64,000 nt of DNA from Dyadobacter alkalitolerans DSM 23607 (GCF_000428845.1 NZ_AUAS01000008.1:1-64000); one strand, 5' to 3'. Positions 16,842 through 26,941 are shown, numbered from the stretch's first letter. Translations and numbers: made by a program. The notes: generated from the letters alone by a model not told the origin.

Positions 16842-17821
16842 TACAATTTCAATACGAACGCGCGGCAACCACGAAAGCAGCTGTGAATGCATTGGCCAAC
16901 AGCAGCAATGCGAAGTTCATTGCCGGAGGTACGAACCTGGTGGATCTGATGAAGCGGAACATTACCGCACCAACCAAGCTGGTGGATATTAACCAGGTCC
17001 CGCTCAAAGATATACAACACCAAAATGACAAGATCAGCATTGGTGCCCTGGCATTAAACAGCCGCGTTGCCGAACACAAACTGATCATTGAAAAACATCC
17101 ACTTCTATCACAAGCATTAAATGCAGGCGCATCGCCGCAAATCAGGAATATGGCCACCGTAGGCGGAAATATGATGCAGCGTACGCGATGCCATTATTTT
17201 TACGACACAGCGCTGCCCTGTAATAAGCGCGAACCAGGTTCCGGCTGCGGCGCATTGGAGGGATTGAACCGGATGCACGCCGTTTTCGGGACGAGTGAAC
17301 AATGTATTGCTGTGCACCCGAGTGACATGTGTGTAGCGCTTGTAGCATTGGATGCAACGGTGCTGGTGGCAGGCCCGAAAGGAGAAAGAAGGATCCCGTT
17401 TGAAGAGTTTCACAGGCTCCCGGGCAATCAGCCTGAAAAGGACAATACGCTCCAAAATAACGAAATGATCATTTCAGTTGAGATCCCGGATAATGGATTC
17501 AGTAAAAACAGTCACTATATGAAGGTCCGCGACCGGGCTTCTTATGCGTTTGCATTGGTGTCGGTGGCGGCGGCTTTGAATTTGGATGGAAAGGTGATTA
17601 AGGAAGCAAGGCTCGCAATGGGGGGTGTGGCGCATAAGCCGTGGCGTTTGAAAGAAGCAGAAAAAGCGTTGATCGGCAAACCAGCCACCGAAGAGACTTT
17701 CAGGCAGGCCGCCGAAATTGCCATGCAAGGTGCAAAGGCTTTTAAATACAATGCATTCAAGCTGAAACTGGGTCCGAATGTAATTGTAGAAGCATTGAAA
17801 AATGCAGCTAACCTGGCGTAA
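16838..17821 (+). CDS. paoB: Aldehyde oxidoreductase, FAD subunit (PaoB type)
   Basis: This 327-residue FAD-binding subunit belongs to the xanthine dehydrogenase family. The FAD loops are seen as IAGGTNLVDLMK (about residues 28-39) and ATVGGNMMQRTRC (about 106-118). An insert with RCHYFYDTALPCNKREPGSGC followed by EQCIAVHPSDM closely resembles the stretch that carries an extra [4Fe-4S] cluster in E. coli PaoB, with four Cys in this region. That supports PaoABC over ordinary xanthine dehydrogenase. It has no signal of its own and is presumably exported with the Tat-tagged small subunit. It starts inside the last codons of paoA. Confidence 0.92.
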   Translation: MIQFQYERAATTKAAVNALANSSNAKFIAGGTNLVDLMKRNITAPTKLVDINQVPLKDIQHQNDKISIGALALNSRVAEHKLIIEKHPLLSQALNAGASPQIRNMATVGGNMMQRTRCHYFYDTALPCNKREPGSGCGALEGLNRMHAVFGTSEQCIAVHPSDMCVALVALDATVLVAGPKGERRIPFEEFHRLPGNQPEKDNTLQNNEMIISVEIPDNGFSKNSHYMKVRDRASYAFALVSVAAALNLDGKVIKEARLAMGGVAHKPWRLKEAEKALIGKPATEETFRQAAEIAMQGAKAFKYNAFKLKLGPNVIVEALKNAANLA

Positions 17822-17844
17822 TCCTAACCCTGAATTCCAAGATC

Positions 17845-20091
17845 ATGAACGAAGCATTTTTCGATAAAAAAGAATATAAGCCACTCGACCGGGTGGATGG
17901 ACGCCTGAAAGTTACCGGCGCGGCGCAATATTCAGCAGAATATCCCTTACCGAATATGGCCTATGCCGTGCTGGTTGGCAGCCGGATCGCCAAAGGCACC
18001 ATTAAAAGCATTGATACCAAAGCGGCCGAGCGCGCCCCGGGTGTGCTGGCGGTTATATCGCACCTCAATGCGATCAAAGTGCCTGGATACCAGCCCAAAG
18101 GCGAGCATCCCTCGGAGCCGTCGACCAGTGGCCAGCCGCTGCGCGTATTTTTTGACAATAAGATTTATTCCAATGATCAGCCTATTGTAGCGGTTGTTGC
18201 AGTGAGTCTGGAAAAGGCGCAGCATGCCGCGTCGCTGGTCAAAGTCCAGTACAATAAGGAGCAACATCAGACCGATCTGGAAGCAAACGCTAAAAATGCG
18301 AAGCTGCCTGAATCTGCCAAGAAAAACCCAAAGTCACCGACTGCGGATTACGACCGGGGACAAAAAGACGCATTTCAAAATGCCGCTGTAAAAATCGAAG
18401 CGGAATATGTGTTGCCTACCGAAATGCATAATCCAATGGAGTTGCAGGCGATAATCGCTCATTGGGAAGCCGATGACAAGCTCACGGTTTATGATAAGGT
18501 GCAGGGCACAAAAATGACGCAGAAGAATTTTGCAAAAGAATGGAATATTCCGGAGCAGAATGTGAAAGTGATCGCGACGTTCGTAGGCGGCGCATTCGGG
18601 AATGGACTGCATAACTGGCCGCATGAAACGGCTGCTATCATTGCTGCAAAACAGGTGAAAAGGCCCGTTAAGCTGGTTTTAACCCGCGAGCAAATGTTCA
18701 CGATGGTCGGTTACCGGCCACGGACCTGGCAAAAAATACAAATGGGAGCCATGCAGGACGGAAAACTGGTGGCTATCAACCACGAATCCATCGGCCAGAC
18801 GTCGAGCTACGAAGAGTTCACCGAATCGACTTTACAGCAAACGCGAATGATGTATGCTTCGCCCAGCATAAGCACGCGTTATCGAATCTTGCCACTCAAC
18901 CTGGCTACGCCTATATGGATGCGTGGGCCGGGTGAAGCAACCGGTGCTTTTGGGTTGGAATCTGCCATGGACGAAATGGCGTACGCCATCGGAATGGACC
19001 CGATCGATTTCAGGCTTGCAAACTATACGGAGTCCGATCCGGACAAAAAAATGCCGTGGTCTACCAAGTATATGCGGGAATGTTATGAGGAAGGAAAAAA
19101 GCGCATTGGCTGGGAAAACCGTAAGCTGAAACCGGGCGAAGTGCGCGAGGGGGAATGGCTTGTAGGTTACGGAATGGGCACCGGCACATTTGGTGCAAAC
19201 CGCAATTCGGCCACTGTACATGCAGAGCTGGACAGGGAAGGCAACCTCATTATGCATTGCGCTATCACCGATATCGGCCCCGGCACCGGAACGGCAATGG
19301 TACAAATCGCATCCAATGCTACGGGCATCTCGACCGACAAAATAACATTTCACCTAGGAAGTTCTGAATTTCCGAATGCAGGATTGCAGGGAGGTTCTTC
19401 GACTGTGAATAGCGTGGGGCCGGCAGTGCTTGCTGCTTGTAATGCGCTGAAAGAACAGCTCATTACCATGGCAGCGGCCAAAGGAAATGCAGCATTCACT
19501 TTGGCAAAGGCTGATGATCTGATGTTTGATAAAAATGAATTGCAGCTCAGTGGCAAGTCTGCAAAAACAACGCTCGCCGATTTATTTAAACAAAATAACA
19601 TTGAAAAAATAGAGACCACCAACGAGTCCAAGCCCGACGAAAACCGGAATAAATATTCGATGTATGCATTCTCCATGCACTTTGCCAAAGTGCACGTGCA
19701 TCCGTTCACAGGCCAGGTGCGGGTGAAAAAAATCGTATGCTGCGCGGATGCGGGCACCATCGTAAGCCCCAAAACCGCGGCAAGCCAGATGATCGGTGGC
19801 GCTACGGGTGGCATTGGAATGGCATTGACAGAAGATGCGGTAATGGACCACCGTTATGGACGATACGTTACCAAGGACCTGGCGGATTACCACATGCCGG
19901 TTCACGCCGACGTGCCCGACATTGATGTGTATTTTGTAAACAAACCCGATTTACTGGCTGATCCGGTGGGCAGTAAAGGACTGGGCGAAATTGCAATCAT
20001 CGGCGTAGCGCCTGCCATTGCAAACGCAGTCTTCAATGCAACGGGAAAACGGGTCCGCGAGCTGCCGATCACGCCGGATAAGCTGATATAG
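17845..20091 (+). CDS. paoC: Aldehyde oxidoreductase, molybdopterin subunit (PaoC type)
   Basis: This 748-residue catalytic subunit of the xanthine dehydrogenase family follows paoB by 23 bases. The N-terminal a/b hammerhead domain (DRVDGRLKVTGAAQY) is followed by Mo-pterin-binding segments, including FVGGAFGNG, MRGPGEATGAF and the C-terminal GSKGLGEIA. The Glu in the last segment is the usual base that activates the hydroxylating water. Subunit order small-FAD-large is that of PaoABC. Cofactor assembly needs a PaoD/XdhC-type chaperone, which is not in this window. The neighbouring alcohol dehydrogenase suggests aldehyde detoxification, an inference. Confidence 0.93.
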   Translation: MNEAFFDKKEYKPLDRVDGRLKVTGAAQYSAEYPLPNMAYAVLVGSRIAKGTIKSIDTKAAERAPGVLAVISHLNAIKVPGYQPKGEHPSEPSTSGQPLRVFFDNKIYSNDQPIVAVVAVSLEKAQHAASLVKVQYNKEQHQTDLEANAKNAKLPESAKKNPKSPTADYDRGQKDAFQNAAVKIEAEYVLPTEMHNPMELQAIIAHWEADDKLTVYDKVQGTKMTQKNFAKEWNIPEQNVKVIATFVGGAFGNGLHNWPHETAAIIAAKQVKRPVKLVLTREQMFTMVGYRPRTWQKIQMGAMQDGKLVAINHESIGQTSSYEEFTESTLQQTRMMYASPSISTRYRILPLNLATPIWMRGPGEATGAFGLESAMDEMAYAIGMDPIDFRLANYTESDPDKKMPWSTKYMRECYEEGKKRIGWENRKLKPGEVREGEWLVGYGMGTGTFGANRNSATVHAELDREGNLIMHCAITDIGPGTGTAMVQIASNATGISTDKITFHLGSSEFPNAGLQGGSSTVNSVGPAVLAACNALKEQLITMAAAKGNAAFTLAKADDLMFDKNELQLSGKSAKTTLADLFKQNNIEKIETTNESKPDENRNKYSMYAFSMHFAKVHVHPFTGQVRVKKIVCCADAGTIVSPKTAASQMIGGATGGIGMALTEDAVMDHRYGRYVTKDLADYHMPVHADVPDIDVYFVNKPDLLADPVGSKGLGEIAIIGVAPAIANAVFNATGKRVRELPITPDKLI

Positions 20092-20106
20092 CTTCACTAA
20101 GCTCCT

Positions 20107-21225
20107 TTATTTAACTTCTATACTGGACCAGTAGGGCTTTGATTCTGTCTTATCCGGAAAAACGCCCGTTACAATGTATGAGCCCGATGGCAGGTTTGCC
20201 GGGATTGTATATTTGCCGATGGCAAAAGTTACCCCAGCCATTCCCCAGTTGTAAGTTGCCAGCTCTGGAACGAGGTCGATTGCTTTTCCAGCAGATTTGA
20301 GGCGCAGCCGCGGCAGGTGGTTTACATCAAATTCAGTTCTGGGATGAATGAACAGAGCCGGTGTTGATTTGGCATAAAAAACGTCGCCTTTGCGAAGTGA
20401 CAATTGCTCAACGCTCCTGTTGAGACTCTGGTTGAGATCGCCTTTCCAGATGCTTTCCAGACAATTTGTCTGCGCCTTTCCCAGATACACGGCTCCTTTT
20501 CCAATCAGCTTGTCTTTTTCATAATAGGAGAGGAGATAGGAGCCGTCGGGCCAACCGGCAGGGATTTTATCCAACATCAAGGTATGAACATCATGCACCC
20601 GCACAGGAAGCACTACCGGCACAGGCAGCGAAACACTCGAAACGGTCATGGTGTATTTTTCTGTGGGCAAAAAGAAACCACCTCCTGCCTTAATGGTATC
20701 CTGCCGTGCATATTGAAATGGAATATAGCCAAAATCACGCACGACGGGCGTATCCCGCCTGAATCTGATTCCTTTGAAAACCACCGGATTCTGATTGTAA
20801 AACCTGATTTCCATAGTTAAGGGATCATTGGTGGCCAGCGCCAGCGCATTGGACAGATACATATGCGGATCGCCGATATAGAAAGTGGCTTCCTCAGAAT
20901 TGCCTGATTTTTCATTGGTAATCTTAATCAAGGGATCGCCCGAATCCGGCGCAGAGGGCGAACTTCCTTGCTTCACATTAAACTTAAAAGGCAGCTTAAT
21001 CGCATCCGCATTAACCGCAATCTCTCTTTGCAGCAATTCGATTTGAGGTGTTCCTGAAAAATTGAAATAGATGTTTATATGGGTGAAATCATTGTCTGCC
21101 TTGTCCTGCAACGATAAGTACAAAGGCGGAGTGCCTTGAAATTTGTAGCTGATTACGCTATCCCGCGTTGGCTCACTTGCATTATAGAGCAGTAGATTTA
21201 TTCGCAGTGCACATTTAACTATCAT
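20107..21225 (-). CDS. Unknown beta-rich protein coupled to an FtsX permease
   Basis: This 372-residue protein is not recognised. It is rich in beta-strand patterns and paired hydrophobic residues, with a repeated 'PAGWPDGSYLLSYYEKDK' and 'LPSGSYIVTGVFPDKTES' flavour that suggests Ig-like or macroglobulin-like extracytoplasmic domains. The annotated start gives no convincing signal peptide (LRINLLLYNAS is short), which is odd for such a protein. The true export signal may be lost or an alternative start used. The ATG overlaps the stop of the permease gene (ATGA), so it is translationally coupled and may be a partner of that transporter. It converges on the pao operon. Confidence 0.6.
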   Translation of the reverse strand: MIVKCALRINLLLYNASEPTRDSVISYKFQGTPPLYLSLQDKADNDFTHINIYFNFSGTPQIELLQREIAVNADAIKLPFKFNVKQGSSPSAPDSGDPLIKITNEKSGNSEEATFYIGDPHMYLSNALALATNDPLTMEIRFYNQNPVVFKGIRFRRDTPVVRDFGYIPFQYARQDTIKAGGGFFLPTEKYTMTVSSVSLPVPVVLPVRVHDVHTLMLDKIPAGWPDGSYLLSYYEKDKLIGKGAVYLGKAQTNCLESIWKGDLNQSLNRSVEQLSLRKGDVFYAKSTPALFIHPRTEFDVNHLPRLRLKSAGKAIDLVPELATYNWGMAGVTFAIGKYTIPANLPSGSYIVTGVFPDKTESKPYWSSIEVK

Positions 21226-23864
21226 TCATTCTTCAAACTATTCACCGGATTTAAAATGGCGGCTTTCACCGCCTGAAAACTGACTGTGGCGAGGCTGATG
21301 ATAAAAGCGCCTGCAATGGCTGCTGCAAAAATCCACCAGGATAATGATGTTTGATAAGTGTATTGTTGCAACCAGTCGTGCATGAGATAATATGCGATGG
21401 GTGTCGCCAGCAGGCAGGATATCATTACCAGGGTCAGGAAATCTTTGGAAAGCAGTTTCCATAAGTTGGCCACGGAAGCGCCAAGGACTTTTCGGATACT
21501 GATCTCTTTCTGGCGTTGTTCGGCAAAGAACGTAGCTAAGCCAAAAAGACCGAGGCAACTAATAAAAATTGCCAAAGACGCAAAAGTTGTCGAGATTTGC
21601 CCGATCCGCTCTTCTGCCCGGAATTTCCGTTCATATTCATCACTGGCAAACTTATATTCAAAAGGACTTCCGGGATTGTGTTTCTTGAAAACCGGTTCAA
21701 GCTTTGAAAGAGCCTCCCGGGTCGGAATAGCCGGATTAAGCCTGATGTGAATGAAAGATACCCAATCTTCTTTCAGCATAAAAACGGTGGGCTGGATAGA
21801 CATAAACGGCGAACCGGTAACCACATCATGAATCACGCCGATAATGGTATACTGATCTCCATTCCATTGCACGCGGGTTCCGACGGCTTCTTTGAGTCCC
21901 ATGAATTTGACTGCACTTTCATTAATCACCATGCCAAGGCTGTCGGTAGAAAAAGCGCGCGAAAAGTCACGTCCCTGCTTGATTTTCCAATTAACAGTTT
22001 TGCCATAATCGTGGGTGACACCAACAGTTCCCAGATCACCCAGCTGGTGGGGATCTTTGCCGGTCCAGTTGAAACTTGCATCGCTGCTCCAGACCTCCGA
22101 AGTCGGACTCGAAGATTTAGAAATATCGATAGCAGCACCGGTTTGGAGTAAATCGTCTCGGAGCGGCTGTGAATGTGCTTGCAGATCTGGGGTGTTTATT
22201 TCAACGGACAGTAATCCCGAACGATCGAAACCCACCGGTCTGTCTTTGGCATACTGGATCTGGCGAAGCACAACCAAAGTGCCAATTATCAGCGTGATAG
22301 AAACTGTAAACTGGACAATAACCAGGGTTTGACGGGGTAAGGCGGCAAGCCGCCCTGCATGAACCTGTAACGACGAACCAGCGCCTTTCAGAACTTTGAT
22401 CGGACGAAAGCCTGACAAGTAAATCGCGGGATAACTGCCAGCCAGAAGCCCGGTCAAAAGCGTAAAGCCCACACCAATAACCCAGCTCGTCTGATTTGTC
22501 CACGGAAATGTAATTTGCTTATCAGAAATCTGGTTGAACCAGGGTAATAGCAGCTGTACCAACAGCAAAGCCAGCATAAATGCAAATATTGCGACCATCA
22601 CCGATTCTCCCAGGAACTGCGCCACCAGCTGACTACGCAGGGAGCCCACTGCCTTGCGAATGCCCACTTCCTTGGCCCGCTTTTGCGACCGGGCCGTGGA
22701 CAGGTTCATGAAGTTGATACAAGCCAGCAGCACTACAAATGCACCAATGATGCCAAACAGCCATACAAATTGTATCCGCCCACGGACCGGCACGCCGTTT
22801 TCCCACTCCGAATACAAATGCCAGCGGCTCATCGGGTGAAGAAATGCTTTTGGGCTAAATCTGGCTTCTTCTTTTGCATGACGGGCTTTGATATTTTTAA
22901 TCTTGGCGTTGATCTGGTCGAAGCTTGTGTTCGGCGCGATTTGTGCCAGCAAAAGGAAAGAATTATTTCCCCAGTTTGTTTCTGAGCGTTTTACCCAGGG
23001 TGTTTCCTCTAAAAAGTGCTTCCAGGGCAGCAGGAATGTTACATCATGGAATTCCGTCGCGTAAGGAAGGTCCTCGTAAATGCCGGTAACCTTGAAGTAA
23101 TTTTTGTTGTCAACCTTTATCGTTTTGTTAATCGGGTCTTCTTCGCCAAACAAAGCTTCTGCAACTGATTCCGATAGCAGGGCTGAAGCCGGGTTATCAA
23201 GACCGGTGGCCGTGCCCCTGATCATCCGCAGCGACATCATGAATGGAAAATCCGGCTCGACGCAATTGCCCTTTCTGGAAATCTTCTTTTCGCCAGATGC
23301 TAAAATATGTTCCTCAGTCCATGACGAAGATGCGATATACGTGAATTCACTGGCATGCTCACTTTGTAAAGCCGCTCGCATGGGCAGGGGAGTGGCGGGA
23401 AAAGTATTAGTGATCCCGTTATAAGTTTGATGCTGCATGACCCGCGCAATGCGGTCGTAATGCTGATGATTTTTATTGTAGGAAAGCTCATCCCACATCC
23501 AAAGCCCTATCAGAATGGCCGTTGTCATCCCGATGGACAAGCCAACAATGTTGATGCCGGAATAAGTACGATTTTTTGCAAGATTGCGAAAGGCGATCTT
23601 CATGTAGTTTTGCAGCATATCTGTATGGCTTGGGTTTGGATATTGAGTGGATTTATCTCTCATGAGTGAAGGCCGCAGCAGGCTAAATACATCCATAATA
23701 TAGCGCCGCCTAGCCTTACGCAAGCCTATTGCCTGAATCCGTTGCTGGAACAGCTCATATAAGTCACCTTCCATTTCATTGGCCAGGTGCGCGGGGCAGA
23801 ACAATTGTAGCAGCCATGTTGCCCAGCGTGGCGGGACTTTACCGGCAGGTTTTGAAGCGCTCAT
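21222..23864 (-). CDS. FtsX/MacB-type ABC transporter permease
   Basis: I place the start at 23864, where ATG overlaps the stop of the PadR gene (ATGA). This gives 880 residues. The N-terminal ~90 residues form the 'permease prefix' seen in Bacteroidota (WATWLLQLFCPAHLANEMEGDL and ARRRYIMDVFSLLRP). Two FtsX/MacB units follow: a helix, a large periplasmic domain (MacB_PCD) and three helices in each half. KRAKEVGIRKAVGSLRSQL and QKEISIRKVLGAS are the typical cytoplasmic loops. No ATPase is encoded nearby, so it must use one elsewhere or act without it. PadR probably controls expression. Confidence 0.92.
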   Translation of the reverse strand: MSASKPAGKVPPRWATWLLQLFCPAHLANEMEGDLYELFQQRIQAIGLRKARRRYIMDVFSLLRPSLMRDKSTQYPNPSHTDMLQNYMKIAFRNLAKNRTYSGINIVGLSIGMTTAILIGLWMWDELSYNKNHQHYDRIARVMQHQTYNGITNTFPATPLPMRAALQSEHASEFTYIASSSWTEEHILASGEKKISRKGNCVEPDFPFMMSLRMIRGTATGLDNPASALLSESVAEALFGEEDPINKTIKVDNKNYFKVTGIYEDLPYATEFHDVTFLLPWKHFLEETPWVKRSETNWGNNSFLLLAQIAPNTSFDQINAKIKNIKARHAKEEARFSPKAFLHPMSRWHLYSEWENGVPVRGRIQFVWLFGIIGAFVVLLACINFMNLSTARSQKRAKEVGIRKAVGSLRSQLVAQFLGESVMVAIFAFMLALLLVQLLLPWFNQISDKQITFPWTNQTSWVIGVGFTLLTGLLAGSYPAIYLSGFRPIKVLKGAGSSLQVHAGRLAALPRQTLVIVQFTVSITLIIGTLVVLRQIQYAKDRPVGFDRSGLLSVEINTPDLQAHSQPLRDDLLQTGAAIDISKSSSPTSEVWSSDASFNWTGKDPHQLGDLGTVGVTHDYGKTVNWKIKQGRDFSRAFSTDSLGMVINESAVKFMGLKEAVGTRVQWNGDQYTIIGVIHDVVTGSPFMSIQPTVFMLKEDWVSFIHIRLNPAIPTREALSKLEPVFKKHNPGSPFEYKFASDEYERKFRAEERIGQISTTFASLAIFISCLGLFGLATFFAEQRQKEISIRKVLGASVANLWKLLSKDFLTLVMISCLLATPIAYYLMHDWLQQYTYQTSLSWWIFAAAIAGAFIISLATVSFQAVKAAILNPVNSLKNE

Positions 23865-24187
23865 GACCAGGCGATTTTTGGAATGGTATCCCACATCTGA
23901 TTGCGAAGCTGCCTGATTTCCTCCAATGCGCGTCGGCCCAATGCGGTCACGACATAGAGCCGTTTGCTCCTTCCGCCCCGCTCGCCCGTGGCGCCACCCA
24001 TTTCGGATTTAACAAGTCCTTTCTCTTCAAGCCGGTGCAGGGCAGTATGCACTGCTCCTAAGTTGACTGCCCGACCAAGTTGCTGCTCAATTTCATTAAC
24101 CACAGCGGCCCCATAAGCATCTCCCGTCCGTATGGCGACGGCCAGCAAAACCACTTCTTCAAATTCTCCAAGGTAAGTTCCTTTCAT
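23861..24187 (-). CDS. PadR-family transcriptional regulator
   Basis: This 108-residue winged-helix repressor contains the PadR pattern EEVVLLAVAIRTGDAYGAAVV, then VHTALHRLEEKGLVKSE and the basic wing GERGGRSKRLYVVTALG. It is a short (subfamily-2) form with a minimal C-terminal dimerisation helix. Its stop overlaps the permease start, an arrangement repeated across Bacteroidota in which PadR controls its own FtsX-type permease. The ligand is unknown. Upstream bases 24188-24370 should hold its promoter and the end of the GH15 gene region; no perfect box was found. Confidence 0.92.
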   Translation of the reverse strand: MKGTYLGEFEEVVLLAVAIRTGDAYGAAVVNEIEQQLGRAVNLGAVHTALHRLEEKGLVKSEMGGATGERGGRSKRLYVVTALGRRALEEIRQLRNQMWDTIPKIAWS

Positions 24188-24370
24188 CGTCTCGTATTAG
24201 TTATGTAAATGTATAACAAATACCTTACCAACAATCCAAATAAGCTCAGAACGCCAGGAAAGCCACATTTTAAAATTTAAGGTGTTCAAAAACGCACAAT
24301 TTCGCGTTCAGATCTGGACAAACGAATGATTGGATAGCAGGCATAAATGCGTCATTATCGAGGCACTTGC

Positions 24371-26176
24371 CTATCTATCCAGCTGCTTGTCAATTTCCAA
24401 TGCAGCGCTGATTAATGCCAGGTGCGTAAATGCTTGCGGGAAGTTGCCCAGGTGCTCGGCTTTGTGGCCGATTTGTTCGCTAAACAAGCCCAGGTGATTG
24501 GCATAACCTATCATTTTTTCAAAACTATCGAGCCCTTTCGCGACTTCGCCGCTCTTGGCGAGGGATTCAATATACCAGAAGGAGCACATGTTAAATGTGC
24601 CTTCTTCACCTTCCAGACCATCAAATGATGCTTCACCGTTTTTGTAACGATACAGCAGCACGTCCACACCCAACTGTTCTTCCACGACTTTCAATGTGGA
24701 CAACCAGCGCGGTTCGTGAGGTGAGATAAAATGCATTAGCGACATCAGCAAGACGCTGGCATCCACCGTTTTTGCACCTTTGTGCTGCACCCAGGCACCG
24801 ATCTCATCGTTCCAGAAATTTTCATAAATGTCTGTATAAATGTCGTCACGCACTTTTTTCCAGTCATTTTCGGGAAAAGGGAATGAGCGGTGCTGCCCGA
24901 TCTTTATTGCGCGGTCCATGGCGACCCAGCACATAAGCCTGCTGTGCAGGAAATGTTTCTCGGTGTTCCTGATCTCCCAGATCCCGTGATCGGCCGTATT
25001 CCACTGTTTGGTAACCACATTTACCTGTTTCACAATTGTTTCCCAAAATTCAAACGTGATCGCCGTATGCTGTTTGTTGTATATGTAAATGGTGTCGATC
25101 AGCTCCCCGTAAATGTCGAGCTGATACTGATCTTGTGCACCGTTGCCGATCCTTACAGGCTTTGAATCCAGGTAGCCGCTTAGGTGTTCCAGCTCCTTTT
25201 CTTCCATATCATGGCCGCCATCGATCGTATACATCAGGTAAAGCTTATCTTCCTGGGCACGGTCGTGGATCCATTCCAGAAATGCCGTGGCCTCTTCTGT
25301 ATAACCCAGCCGGAGAAATGCGTACATCGTAAATGCCGCGTCCCGGATCCACATAAAGCGGTAATCCCAGTTTCGCCCGCCGCCGATCACTTCCGGCAAG
25401 CTGAACGTCGGGGCAGCCACCATGGAACCCTGCTCGCGGGAAGTGAGCAGTTTGAGCGTAATAGCCGAACGGTTCACAGCGCCCGTCCAACGACCTTTAT
25501 AAGTCGACTTCTTGGACCAGTTCCGCCAGAAATCAACCGTATCCTGGTAGGTATCTTTTTTATAAACATCAATTGGATTTTCATCCTCCACCTGCGTTTT
25601 GCCACATTCCAGCACCAGATAAGCCGTGTTTCCCTGTCCCAGCGTAAATTCCGCATAACCTGCATTTTTCCTGATCTGCAACGGAACATCCGCTATCAGG
25701 CGCATAACAGTTCCATCCTTGTCATCTGCTTTGAAATAAACACCCTCATCACGCATCTCGCAAGTGTGTGAAGCGCCGGCGTAGTCAAAAGCAGGCTCAC
25801 ATCTCGCCTGAAAAGTAATGTTGCCACGCACTGTTTTAACCTGCCGAACGATTGCATTCGATTTGTCCATCTGATCATTAACTGGCATGTAGTCCGTCAC
25901 TTCTGCGATCCCGTATTGCGAAAAAAACCGGGTAAGCAGCACAGCCGTTGCCGGAAGATAGAGCTGCTTGGTATTATACCCGTCCATTTGGGGGAATATA
26001 CCAAAGCTGCCACCGCTTTTGTTATCCAGTAATTTTGCAAAAACGGTCGGCGAATCAAACGCAGGATAACACATGAAATCGATAGAGCCTTCTACGGACA
26101 CGAGGGCAACGGTTTTGAGGTTTCCAATCAATCCATAATCCTCAATCCGCGCATGTTCAGGGTTCTTTCTGGGCAT
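24371..26176 (-). CDS. Glycoside hydrolase family 15 protein
   Basis: This 601-residue protein has no signal peptide and is probably cytoplasmic. The N-terminal beta-sandwich starts with IEDYGLIGNLKTVALVS and GSIDFMCYPAFDSP. An (alpha/alpha)6 barrel follows, with RNWDYRFMWIRDAAFTMYA at about residue 270 and GNGAQDQYQLDIYGEL. GLEGEEGTFNMCSFWYIESLA near residue 545 carries the conserved acidic region. GH15 proteins of this bacterial type act as glucoamylase-like or trehalase-like enzymes. The substrate cannot be told from sequence alone. It stands alone between a PadR unit and a divergent lipoprotein cluster. Confidence 0.93.
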   Translation of the reverse strand: MPRKNPEHARIEDYGLIGNLKTVALVSVEGSIDFMCYPAFDSPTVFAKLLDNKSGGSFGIFPQMDGYNTKQLYLPATAVLLTRFFSQYGIAEVTDYMPVNDQMDKSNAIVRQVKTVRGNITFQARCEPAFDYAGASHTCEMRDEGVYFKADDKDGTVMRLIADVPLQIRKNAGYAEFTLGQGNTAYLVLECGKTQVEDENPIDVYKKDTYQDTVDFWRNWSKKSTYKGRWTGAVNRSAITLKLLTSREQGSMVAAPTFSLPEVIGGGRNWDYRFMWIRDAAFTMYAFLRLGYTEEATAFLEWIHDRAQEDKLYLMYTIDGGHDMEEKELEHLSGYLDSKPVRIGNGAQDQYQLDIYGELIDTIYIYNKQHTAITFEFWETIVKQVNVVTKQWNTADHGIWEIRNTEKHFLHSRLMCWVAMDRAIKIGQHRSFPFPENDWKKVRDDIYTDIYENFWNDEIGAWVQHKGAKTVDASVLLMSLMHFISPHEPRWLSTLKVVEEQLGVDVLLYRYKNGEASFDGLEGEEGTFNMCSFWYIESLAKSGEVAKGLDSFEKMIGYANHLGLFSEQIGHKAEHLGNFPQAFTHLALISAALEIDKQLDR

Positions 26177-26468
26177 TTGTTATTTTGTAAGTGTGAGAAC
26201 GGAGTGTGTAAATTATCACGCCAGGAGAAGGGCCTCACAGCCTTTCCAACGAAGAATAGTCTCTCTTTAAGAGCTGATTTGCGAACAAAATCCCCAGTTC
26301 CCAGCCTTGGAACATTTGCAAACCAAGGTTTACTCAAACACTTTACCGTTCAATCATCCATCCCTGCCGGAGGGAAACCCTATTGCGTAAATCGCGGGGT
26401 AGGGCATAGGTTTCGATGTTGGGTTTGAAAGTTTAATTATCATTTTTTCACTTAAATTAAAATCAAAC

Positions 26469-26876
26469 ATGAAGACGAACAGATCAATTATAGTTTTAGC
26501 TGCTTTGGCGGCACTATCAGCATGTAAGGAAAAAGAAGTTCCGAAAGCAGATTCTTCATACATCACGGTGACCTCTCCGACCTGGAAGCAGGAGATTAAT
26601 GATAATACGGACATCGTTGTAAAGGCCGTTATCAAGCCCCAGGAAAAATCTGTGGTTAGTTATCACATATTTCTTGTAGATGACAAGAAAAGGGAGATAT
26701 ATAATACAAAAACAGACTGTGACTGCAAAGACAAGAGTGAAGTTCAGTTGGAGGCAGCATTCAAATATGACATTAAGAAAACCTCAGAACTGCTCCTCCG
26801 CATTGATGCTGTGCTCAGTGATGGCAGCTCTATCAGGGAGGAAATTCCATTCAAATTAATTGACGCCAAAAAATAG
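26469..26876 (+). CDS. Small lipoprotein with C84-x-C86 pair, paralogue 1
   Basis: This 135-residue lipoprotein has the lipobox ALSAC (Cys19). The mature part starts acidic (KEKEVPKADSS) and then shows an Ig-like strand pattern (YITVTSPTWKQEI, then VVKAVIKPQEKSVVSYHIFLVD). The remarkable feature is a CDC pair at residues 84 and 86. The family is not recognised. Two paralogues lie downstream (26942 and 30940) with the same length, start and Cys spacing, around a TonB receptor and DUF4249 genes. Surface or periplasmic attachment next to the receptor is likely. Metal binding by the CxC pair is possible but only inferred. Confidence 0.8.
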   Translation: MKTNRSIIVLAALAALSACKEKEVPKADSSYITVTSPTWKQEINDNTDIVVKAVIKPQEKSVVSYHIFLVDDKKREIYNTKTDCDCKDKSEVQLEAAFKYDIKKTSELLLRIDAVLSDGSSIREEIPFKLIDAKK

Positions 26877-26941
26877 AAAGCGCCAGCATTCACCAGAACT
26901 GAGCCAATCAATTGAATATCCTTTCACTAAATTCAAAAGAC

